Assembly (NCBI GenBank): GCA_964357255.1
Contig: CAYHKQ010000071.1
Span: 1 to 11,724, forward strand
Direction of reading: 5' to 3'
DNA: 11,724 bases
From: JBBTIS01 sp038059855
GTDB lineage: Bacteria > Elusimicrobiota > Elusimicrobia > JACQPE01
Below the pieces are notes generated by a model. The model was not told where the DNA came from, ran no database searches, and worked only from the letters and a program-made list of their open reading frames with translations. This document shows positions 6,820 through 11,724 of this stretch, in pieces (position 1 is the stretch's first letter; every line of letters starts with the position of its first letter). Made by a program: the position numbers and the translations under genes.

Positions 6820-7943
6820 GCCAGGACTTTTTTGAGCGCCGCCAGAAGCGCGCGATTTTGAGCCGCTGTCCCAATCGTGATTCGAACATGCGCATGGAGT
6901 TCGGGCTCGGCCACGGCGCGAATGATGACACCCTCCCTCAGAAGCCCCTCACAAAGCGCCTGGGCGGTTCCCAAGGGAACGCGCGCGCAAATAAAGTTAG
7001 CGGCGCCGGGGGTAATCGCCTCAAAGCCGAGCTTGGCCAACTCCGATTCCAAATAAAAACGGCCCTGGCGAACGATTTTTAAGGTCTTGACGATAAATTC
7101 CTTATCATCCAACGCCGCCAAGGCCGCGGCTTGCGCGAGAATATTGACGTTAAAAATCAGCCGAGCGCGCTCAACGAGATTTAAAAAATCCGGTTCAGCC
7201 ACGGCCCATCCTACGCGCAAGCCAGCCAAACCGGCAATCTTCGAGAAGGTCCTTACCACGATCAATCGCGGATAAATTCCAAGATATCCGGGCAGGCTTT
7301 GCGGATAAGAACCCGGGTACGCGTCCAGGGCAAAATCACCGTAGGCCTCATCCAACACCACCCACGGCGGCTGGGCCACCTTGGCCAAGAATCCCAAAAA
7401 TCTCTCCATCTCCGAGGCCGTATTAAACGTGCCGGTGGGATTATTAGGATTAGCGATAAAAACAACCTTGGCCTGAACCTCCTCGACGGCAAGGGCCATG
7501 GCCTCGAGATCGTGGCCAAAGCCGCGAGCCGCGGTCTCAATGACCCTTCCGCCCATGAGCTTAAGATGCTGACGAAATCGCGAAAAGGCCAAACGGCTTA
7601 TAACGCAAGGATCCCCGGGCTCCACCAAGGTCTCGACTATCAGGCGCAAAATCTCGTCAGCGCCGGAACCTAAAATAACGTAATCGGGACTCACGCCGCA
7701 ATGTTCGGCCAACTTGGCGCGAAGAAGCGGCGCCGTGGACTCGGGATATAAATGAACTTTTTTGAGAAGCTTCTCCATAGCGGCCACCGCCTTAGGGGAA
7801 GGCCCCAGGGGATTCTCATTGGAGGCCAATTTAGTAATGGAGCGTCCGGCCAAACCCGGAATCTCGCGCAGGAGTTCATCAATAGGTTTTCCCGGCGCAT
7901 AGGTATCAAGATCAAAAATAGCTTTACGCACGCCGTGCATCAT
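6816..7943 (-). CDS. hisC: histidinol-phosphate / aromatic aminotransferase, HisC type
   Basis: A 375-residue fold-type I PLP enzyme. The HisC group transfers the amino group between glutamate and histidinol phosphate or aromatic keto acids. The sequence shows KLASNENPLGPSP at 38-50, the cofactor-contacting NPNNPTGT at 165-172, LDEAY at 197-201, and RTFSKIAGLAGLRVGW at 231-246 with Lys235 as the Schiff-base lysine. The length is normal. No other histidine gene is nearby. The adjoining cmk-plsC-S1 genes recall the hisC-tyrA-aroA-cmk-rpsA supraoperon, where the HisC paralogue serves tyrosine and phenylalanine synthesis, so an aromatic role is as likely as a histidine role. Tandem ATGs at 7943 and 7940 are possible starts, and neither has a clear ribosome binding site. 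It is the first gene of the minus-strand block, with a MITE immediately upstream. Confidence 0.92.
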   Translation of the reverse strand: MMHGVRKAIFDLDTYAPGKPIDELLREIPGLAGRSITKLASNENPLGPSPKAVAAMEKLLKKVHLYPESTAPLLRAKLAEHCGVSPDYVILGSGADEILRLIVETLVEPGDPCVISRLAFSRFRQHLKLMGGRVIETAARGFGHDLEAMALAVEEVQAKVVFIANPNNPTGTFNTASEMERFLGFLAKVAQPPWVVLDEAYGDFALDAYPGSYPQSLPGYLGIYPRLIVVRTFSKIAGLAGLRVGWAVAEPDFLNLVERARLIFNVNILAQAAALAALDDKEFIVKTLKIVRQGRFYLESELAKLGFEAITPGAANFICARVPLGTAQALCEGLLREGVIIRAVAEPELHAHVRITIGTAAQNRALLAALKKVLA

Positions 7944-7951
7944 ATGAATGA

Positions 7952-7959
7952 GTTTATTT
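7952..7959 (+). repeat. left target-site duplication GTTTATTT
   Basis: An 8-bp direct repeat identical to 8076-8083, directly abutting the left end of the inverted-repeat element. Confidence 0.75.
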
Positions 7960-7984
7960 GTAACTACTCAGGTCCTCCCTCCTC

Positions 7985-8010
7985 GTCATTCCGGCGTAGG
8001 CCGGAATCCA
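7985..8010 (+). repeat. REP-like hairpin, left copy
   Basis: A hairpin with arms ATTCCGGC and GCCGGAAT (8-bp stem) around a GTAG loop, flanked by GTC and CCA. It forms an inverted pair with 8024-8049; the two agree at 22 of 26 positions. Confidence 0.8.
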
Positions 8011-8023
8011 TGCCCTCTTAATC

Positions 8024-8049
8024 TGGATACCGGCTTTCGCCGGTATGAC
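8024..8049 (-). repeat. REP-like hairpin, right copy (inverted)
   Basis: A hairpin with arms ATACCGGC and GCCGGTAT around TTTC. Compared with the left copy, one stem base pair has changed from T-A to A-T with both partners altered, which keeps the stem intact. The paired arrangement resembles BIME units of REP elements. Confidence 0.8.
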
Positions 8050-8075
8050 AAACGCAGGGGGACCTGAGTAATTAC

Positions 8076-8083
8076 GTTTATTT
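8076..8083 (+). repeat. right target-site duplication GTTTATTT
   Basis: An 8-bp direct repeat identical to 7952-7959, starting at the base after the right end of the element. Confidence 0.75.
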
Positions 8084-8101
8084 TATTAGAATCCACTCAT
8101 C

Positions 8102-9115
8102 TTGACTACCATTGGGCAGCGGTTGAGTATTTTGAGGAAGCTCCTCTGCTCGCTTATCTGCTTAAGCGCTTGTCTGCTTAACCGCCACTCTCTCTGGGCC
8201 GGCTTCCTCCCCGAAGGCGCGTTTACCAACAGCGCCGCCGGTTCCACGGCGGCAAGTTTTTTAAAGCTCCCCACCTCGGCACGAGCCGCATCCTTGGCCG
8301 ATTCCATCAATTATTCAGCCTCCGATCCCGCGGCCGGCATCCAAGCGCCATCTCTATTTAACGGCGCACCCGAGCGCCATCAATTCGCCCTGACCAGCGC
8401 GCTTCTTCCCGACAACATTGTCCAGGCCTCCGCCGTTTACGGCTATCCCATCGGCGCCAAAAAAATCGTGCTGGCTGTTCACGAAATCATCCAGCCGGCC
8501 TTAACCCTTTACGACGCGCAAGTCAACCGCGTCGGCGAATTCCGTCCTTCCGACAGCGCCGTCATGATCGCCTACGCTTCTCAGGAAAGCGCCTGCCCCT
8601 GGGGCATCGGGCTTGGCTACGAATACTCGCGCATCGGGCCAAATCTTTCAGGGTCAGGAGTCTATGCTAATCTAAGCGGCAACATTCCCTTCGGCTACTT
8701 TAATGATCCTAATCTTTCTCTGGCCGCAGCCATCATGAATCTCGGGCCGGCCTCCCAATGGGCGGGCCGTAGCGTCCCGCTCCCCCTGCGCGGCCAAATC
8801 GAAATGAGTTACAAAATGGGAGATTTGATGTTCCTGACGCTGGATTTGATCACGCCCGCAGATCACGCGCCCTACGGCGCGGCTTCCATCGAATGGAAAC
8901 TGCCTTTCGGCGAACCACCACAGCCAAACGAAAACCCCCGTAGCGGACTGGCCGTTCGCCTCGGCGCGACTTCCAAAACCAAGCCCGATAGTTTCGCCGG
9001 CCGAATGTCCTTTGGGCTTGGGCTTTATCTGGGTAGCTTGACTCTCGACGCCGGAGTCGCCCCCTTTGGGAACTTCGGATTTTTTCCGAAAGTAGGGATA
9101 AATTTTAATTTTTAA
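8102..9115 (+). CDS. PorV/PorQ-like outer-membrane beta-barrel protein
   Basis: A 337-residue exported protein. After a hydrophobic leader (about 11-32), the mature part begins with the family pattern: a Gly/Ala/Ser-rich stretch, then SFLKLPTSARAASLADSINYSASDPAAGIQAPS at 52-84, matching the LxxPxxARAAxxAxxxxAxxDDxxAxxxNP signature of PorV/PorQ (UPF0164-like) proteins. Alternating amphipathic strands follow, ending in GNFGFFPKVGINFNF with a terminal Phe, as in outer-membrane barrels. PorV proteins act as shuttles in type IX secretion of Bacteroidota, but many phyla carry relatives with no known secretion role. The start is uncertain: TTG at 8102 and TTG at 8132 (giving MRKLLCSLICL) are both possible, and neither has a strong ribosome binding site. 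An LSAC tetrapeptide (21-24) resembles a lipobox, yet a cut after LWA (33) suits a barrel protein better. Confidence 0.78.
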   Translation: MTTIGQRLSILRKLLCSLICLSACLLNRHSLWAGFLPEGAFTNSAAGSTAASFLKLPTSARAASLADSINYSASDPAAGIQAPSLFNGAPERHQFALTSALLPDNIVQASAVYGYPIGAKKIVLAVHEIIQPALTLYDAQVNRVGEFRPSDSAVMIAYASQESACPWGIGLGYEYSRIGPNLSGSGVYANLSGNIPFGYFNDPNLSLAAAIMNLGPASQWAGRSVPLPLRGQIEMSYKMGDLMFLTLDLITPADHAPYGAASIEWKLPFGEPPQPNENPRSGLAVRLGATSKTKPDSFAGRMSFGLGLYLGSLTLDAGVAPFGNFGFFPKVGINFNF

Positions 9116-9121
9116 ATTCGC

Positions 9122-9136
9122 AAGAGGACTCCTCTT
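9122..9136 (+). repeat. small hairpin after the PorV-like gene
   Basis: AAGAGG-ACT-CCTCTT, a 6-bp stem with a 3-nt loop, seven bases after the PorV-like stop codon. No T tract follows. Its CTCCT could pair with the AGGAG ribosome binding site of the downstream gene. Confidence 0.45.
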
Positions 9137-9147
9137 CGGGGGGTTCA

Positions 9148-9183
9148 GCAGATATTGCCGAAGCTGGCTTCGGCAATATCTGC
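9148..9183. repeat. 16-bp-stem perfect hairpin
   Basis: Arms 9148-9163 (GCAGATATTGCCGAAG) and 9168-9183 are perfectly complementary around CTGG. No T run follows (GACGATATAAC), so an intrinsic terminator is not supported. It could be an mRNA processing or stability element, or a REP-like unit. Confidence 0.75.
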
Positions 9184-9194
9184 GACGATATAAC

Positions 9195-9265
9195 GGGGGG
9201 CAGGGCCCCCCTTGTAAAGCGGCCCACGCCGTCAAAGGCGTGGGCGTTAAGCCCGAAAGGGCCGC
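9195..9265 (+). promoter_or_regulatory. GC-rich multi-hairpin 5' leader of the DUF885 gene
   Basis: Successive stems lie just ahead of the ribosome binding site: GGGGGGC-AGG-GCCCCCC (9195-9211); CCCACGCC/GGCGTGGG (9223-9230 with 9237-9244); and GCCC-GAAA-GGGC (9251-9262), a GNRA tetraloop hairpin. An alternative helix, GCGGCCC (9219-9225) with GGGCCGC (9259-9265), would use bases from the last two stems, so two mutually exclusive folds can be drawn. I do not recognise a known riboswitch class. Confidence 0.4.
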
Positions 9266-9270
9266 GGGTA

Positions 9271-9276
9271 AAGGAG
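9271..9276 (+). promoter_or_regulatory. strong ribosome binding site of the DUF885 gene
   Basis: AAGGAG, six bases before the ATG at 9283. It is the clearest Shine-Dalgarno sequence in the window and fixes the start. Confidence 0.85.
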
Positions 9277-9282
9277 AGTAAA

Positions 9283-11067
9283 ATGAAACAAAAAATCCGT
9301 TTCTTAAGATTTGTGCCGCTATTGGCAATGCTGGGGGCCGGCGCGACGCCCGCGCTTCTGGCGCAAATTCCCATAGCAGAAGCGCCCACCCAGGATGAAC
9401 AGGCGATGTCCGCCCTGGCAATAGATTATTGGGACGCCTACTTACGCAATCACCCAACCTACGCCACCTTTGCCGGCGACAACCGCTTCAACGGCAATCT
9501 TGAGGATTTAGGCCCCAAGGCTCGCGCCACGGAACTGGCCGAAATCCGCGAATTCCGACGGCGGATTCAAGCCATTGATCCCGCCGGCCTGAAAGAAGAA
9601 AATAAAATCACTCCAATCATTCTCTCTCAACTCCTCGATTTCGACGAAGGGATCAGCTCTCACAGCTTTTATCAATGGAGGATTGACCATATTGACGGGC
9701 CGCAAAGCTGGATGATCCAAATCTTAAATTTCACTCCGCTCAAAACCGAAGAAGACGCCATGGCGTTGACAGCGCGCTTTAAGGCCTATCCCTATTTCTT
9801 TGAACAGTATATGGCCAATCTCAACGAGGGTCTAAAAAACCGGCGCGCCGCGCCGCGAATCGCCGTGGAACGGACCATCAAGCAAATAGAGGAAATGCTG
9901 GCTAAAACTCCCGAAGATTCCCCCTTCGGACTAAAAATAAAAACCATGCCCAAGGAATTGGCCGCCAAACACCACGATCGAGCGATGACCGCGGTGAATC
10001 AAACGGTTTGGCCCTCGTTGCAAAAATTCCTGAACTTTCTTAAAAATGACTACCTGGCCAACAGCCGCAACGACGATGTTGGAATCGGGGCCATCAATGG
10101 CGGACAGGAGGCATACGAATTCTTGATCCGCTATCACACGACCTCTCCCCACAAAGCGCAGGAACTTCATCAGGCCGGCCTGGAGGAATTAAACACGATT
10201 CATCAAGAAATGGACGCTCTCGCTAAAAAATTAGGCTTTAAGGGAAACGTTGAGCAATTTATGGACAAGGTCCGGTCCGACCCAAAAAATTTCTTCAAAC
10301 ATCGAGAAGAGGTGACGGCCTCGGCCAAAAAAAATCTGGCCCTGGCCAACGCCAAACTGCCCCAATTCTTCCGTACGCTACCCAAGACGCCCTGCGAAGT
10401 GCGCGTGATTGAAGATTACCGCGAAAAGGACGCGCCGGCCGCTTTTTATTATCAGCCGGATCAAAACGGCAAGCGCCCCGGAATTTATTACATCAACACC
10501 TATAACCCAGCCTCGCGCCCACGCTACACCATGACCGCCCTGGCTGTTCACGAAGCCATGCCCGGACATCATCTGCAAATCGCCTTGAGCCTTGAGGCGA
10601 CAAATTTGCCCCTGTTCCGCCGCAATCGCGATTTCACCGCCTTTACTGAAGGATGGGGACTCTACGCCGAACGTCTAGCCCAGGACATGGGTCTTTATCA
10701 AACTGATATGGATCATCTTGGCATGCTCACATACCAAGCCTGGCGCGCCAGCCGTTTAGTCATAGATACGGGAATTCACGCGATGGGCTGGAGCCGAGAT
10801 AAGGCCATTGATTTTCTCAAGAAAAACGCCCCGTTAATGGATGAGGAAATCGTCAATGAAGTAGACCGCTATATCGTCTGGCCCGGCCAGGCCCTGGCCT
10901 ACAAGGTCGGCCAGCGCGAAATTTTAGCGTTGCGCGCGCAAGCCCAGCAACGATTGGGAGAAAAATTCGATCTCCGAGAATTCCACGACGTGGTCTTGAG
11001 AAACGGCTCCATCCCCCTGCCGATGTTGCGCCAAATGGTTGAGGATTGGCTCAAGAGCAAGGTTTAA
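9283..11067 (+). CDS. secreted DUF885-family metallohydrolase
   Basis: A 594-residue DUF885 protein of normal family length. Residues 1-27 form a signal peptide (MKQKIRFLRF start, cleavage likely after LLA), so it works in the periplasm or outside the cell. The N-terminal half is helical and opens with the family pattern YWDAYLRNHPTYATFAGD. The C-terminal half holds the putative zinc site: HEAMPGHH at 423-430 (HExxxH variant, with His423, Glu424 and His429) and TEGWGLYAE at 455-463 with Glu456 as a third ligand. The preceding stretch around 400-410 (GIYYINTYNP) is also characteristic. Members are predicted peptidases or related hydrolases; the substrate is unknown. All predicted metal ligands are intact. 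It has its own strong ribosome binding site after a 167-bp structured gap, so it may or may not be cotranscribed with the PorV-like gene. Confidence 0.92.
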   Translation: MKQKIRFLRFVPLLAMLGAGATPALLAQIPIAEAPTQDEQAMSALAIDYWDAYLRNHPTYATFAGDNRFNGNLEDLGPKARATELAEIREFRRRIQAIDPAGLKEENKITPIILSQLLDFDEGISSHSFYQWRIDHIDGPQSWMIQILNFTPLKTEEDAMALTARFKAYPYFFEQYMANLNEGLKNRRAAPRIAVERTIKQIEEMLAKTPEDSPFGLKIKTMPKELAAKHHDRAMTAVNQTVWPSLQKFLNFLKNDYLANSRNDDVGIGAINGGQEAYEFLIRYHTTSPHKAQELHQAGLEELNTIHQEMDALAKKLGFKGNVEQFMDKVRSDPKNFFKHREEVTASAKKNLALANAKLPQFFRTLPKTPCEVRVIEDYREKDAPAAFYYQPDQNGKRPGIYYINTYNPASRPRYTMTALAVHEAMPGHHLQIALSLEATNLPLFRRNRDFTAFTEGWGLYAERLAQDMGLYQTDMDHLGMLTYQAWRASRLVIDTGIHAMGWSRDKAIDFLKKNAPLMDEEIVNEVDRYIVWPGQALAYKVGQREILALRAQAQQRLGEKFDLREFHDVVLRNGSIPLPMLRQMVEDWLKSKV

Positions 11068-11110
11068 TTTTTTTCGTAGCGCGCATCTTGTAAAAAAACA
11101 TTTCGGACAT

Positions 11111-11140
11111 TTGACAACCGTCATTAAACTTTAGTAAATT
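11111..11140 (+). promoter_or_regulatory. sigma70-type promoter of the Fur-family gene
   Basis: A perfect -35 TTGACA (11111-11116), an 18-bp spacer and TAAATT (11135-11140) as a 4/6 -10 box. Transcription would begin near 11147, inside the operator palindrome and about eight bases before the ATG at 11155. Confidence 0.6.
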
Positions 11141-11156
11141 GAAATCATATTTCAAT
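11138..11156. promoter_or_regulatory. 19-bp operator palindrome (Fur-box-like) at the regulator promoter
   Basis: ATTGAAAT-CAT-ATTTCAAT is a perfect 8-3-8 inverted repeat. Its length matches typical Fur-family boxes. It overlaps the -10 box, the predicted transcription start and the first base of the ATG, the usual layout for autorepression. A second copy of the core lies at 11673-11687. Confidence 0.65.
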
Positions 11157-11655
11157 GATAGACAAAAAAGAATTGGTTTATTTCCCCAGCTGGACCGCCG
11201 GTCGCAAGGGCTACGCCCAACGCATGCGCGAGGTATTCCAAGAATATCTTAGAACCCACAATCTCCATCTAACCCCTCAACGCATAGCGATTCTCAATCA
11301 TCTTTTTGAGACAGATCGCCACTTAAGCCTTGAGGATATCTATGCCTCCTTGAAGCACAGACGCATAGGCAAGGTAACCGTCTTTCGAACGCTAAAGATA
11401 TTAGAGGAATGCCGCCTTGTGGAGAGAGTCTCGGCTTCCAATGGCAGACCCCTCTTTGAAGTCAAAATGGAACGACCGCACCATGACCATTTAATCTGCG
11501 TTGACTGCAGGAGGGTCATGGAAGTCCGCTGGCCCGAGGTGGAAAAAATACAGGACCAAGCGTGCCGCAAGATGGGATTTAAAATTCTCTACCATCGCCA
11601 TGAACTTTTTGGACGTTGCCGGGACTGCGAGCCAAAAGAGGGCAGGCAGAATTAA
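11155..11655 (+). CDS. fur: Fur-family metalloregulator
   Basis: A 166-residue Fur-family repressor: a winged-helix DNA-binding part (LTPQRIAIL at 39-47; recognition helix near VTVFRTLKIL at 74-83) and a metal-binding dimerisation part. Ligands matching E. coli Fur are all present: His56 (His33), Glu102 (Glu81), HHDH at 109-112 (His87 to His90), Glu123 (Glu108) and His147 (His125). Two CxxC pairs, C115/C118 and C155/C158, would hold structural zinc. The Glu in VMEV, rather than the Asp of PerR, favours Fur over PerR; Zur cannot be excluded. The ATG at 11155 gives an N-terminus about 20 residues longer than usual and has no Shine-Dalgarno sequence. A start at 11224 would give a typical 143 residues. 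A palindromic operator overlaps its promoter, and another follows the gene. Confidence 0.93.
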   Translation: MIDKKELVYFPSWTAGRKGYAQRMREVFQEYLRTHNLHLTPQRIAILNHLFETDRHLSLEDIYASLKHRRIGKVTVFRTLKILEECRLVERVSASNGRPLFEVKMERPHHDHLICVDCRRVMEVRWPEVEKIQDQACRKMGFKILYHRHELFGRCRDCEPKEGRQN

Positions 11656-11672
11656 TTTTTTTGCCCATACTA

Positions 11673-11687
11673 TGAAATTAGATTTCA
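11673..11687. promoter_or_regulatory. second Fur-box-like palindrome, upstream of the next gene
   Basis: TGAAAT-TAG-ATTTCA, a perfect 6-3-6 inverted repeat with the same core and spacing as the operator at 11138-11156. It lies 17 bp before the next ATG and 17 bp after the regulator stop, suggesting that the neighbour belongs to the same regulon. Confidence 0.6.
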
Positions 11688-11704
11688 ACTGAGTGAAAGC
11701 CAAC

Positions 11705-11724
11705 ATGAAAACTCAAGAAATTTG
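11705..11724 (+). CDS. start of a gene cut off by the window end
   Basis: The ATG at 11705 opens a frame reading MKTQEI before the window ends. An in-frame GTG at 11693, directly after a TGA, is an alternative start. No strong ribosome binding site is visible. Too little remains to identify the product. The palindrome immediately upstream predicts control by the adjacent Fur-family protein. Confidence 0.4.

Larger units (their letters stand above)
7960..8075. mobile_element. 116-bp MITE-like element, possibly IS66-type
   Basis: A non-coding element with terminal inverted repeats. The left end is GTAACTACTCAGGTCC (7960-7975); the right end read inwards is GTAATTACTCAGGTCC (8075-8060), a 15/16 match. 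It is bounded exactly by 8-bp direct repeats GTTTATTT on both sides, the signature of transposition. From family knowledge, IS66-family ends start with GTAA and make 8-bp duplications, so an IS66-type transposase acting in trans is a plausible mobiliser; this is inference. The interior holds two inverted REP-like hairpins and no coding frame. It separates the divergent hisC and PorV-like genes and occupies most of the region where their promoters should lie. Confidence 0.8.

Noticed and set aside
7960..8075. CRISPR-like reading of the repeated CCGGC units
   Set aside because: There are only two units, in inverted rather than direct orientation, inside terminal inverted repeats. There is no spacer array and no cas gene.
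9148..9183. 16-bp hairpin as a terminator for the PorV-like gene
   Set aside because: It is followed by GACGATATAAC and not by T residues, so it is kept only as a hairpin of unknown function.
8672..9457. 261-codon open frame on the minus strand, antisense to the PorV-like and DUF885 genes
   Set aside because: It overlaps two well-supported genes and the hairpin region. Its translation is rich in Arg, Pro and Trp with no recognisable domain, typical of an antisense shadow.
11049..11074. Possible terminator after the DUF885 gene: GCTC-AA-GAGC followed by a T run
   Set aside because: The stem is only 4 bp with a 2-nt loop, lies inside the coding end and is separated from the T run by ten bases. 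Too weak to list.
11640..11666. GGGCA...TGCCC around the T run after the Fur-family stop, as a terminator
   Set aside because: The T run lies in the loop rather than after the stem, and the arms are 5 bp with a 17-nt loop.

Overview
The window comes from a diderm (Gram-negative) bacterium of moderate GC content, probably an uncultured lineage. Evidence for an outer membrane is a large protein ending in a surface-antigen-type beta barrel and a PorV/PorQ-like barrel protein. PorV-like proteins together with this mix of genes would fit Elusimicrobiota or a relative. That placement is inference, because no rRNA or marker gene is present.

Left two thirds (2-7943, minus strand): one tightly packed block read right to left. 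The order is a HisC-type aminotransferase, cytidylate kinase, PlsC acyltransferase, a four-domain S1 RNA-binding protein, a membrane-anchored TPR protein, a secreted metalloprotease/beta-propeller/outer-membrane-barrel fusion, and a small two-helix membrane protein. Junctions are overlaps of 4, 20, 32 and 4 bp, apart from two gaps. One gap (87 bp) may be a structured leader of the S1 gene. The other (40 bp) is filled by a perfect 24-bp-arm palindrome plus a 7-bp tandem repeat. The hisC-cmk-plsC-S1 order resembles a shortened version of the known hisC-tyrA-aroA-cmk-rpsA supraoperon.

Divergent intergenic region (7944-8101): it is almost filled by a 116-bp MITE-like element (7960-8075). The element has 16-bp terminal inverted repeats beginning GTAA and is flanked by perfect 8-bp direct repeats (GTTTATTT). 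It carries an inverted pair of REP-like hairpins. The ends and duplication size match the IS66 family as I remember it.

Right third (8102-11724, plus strand): a PorV/PorQ-like barrel protein, a 167-bp hairpin-rich region, a secreted DUF885 metallohydrolase, and a Fur-family regulator with the full set of Fur metal ligands. The regulator has a sigma70-type promoter overlapped by a 19-bp inverted repeat (TTGAAAT-N3-ATTTCAA core). A second copy of this palindrome lies between the regulator and the next, cut-off gene, which suggests autoregulation plus control of the neighbour. No tRNA, rRNA, CRISPR array or transposase gene was seen.
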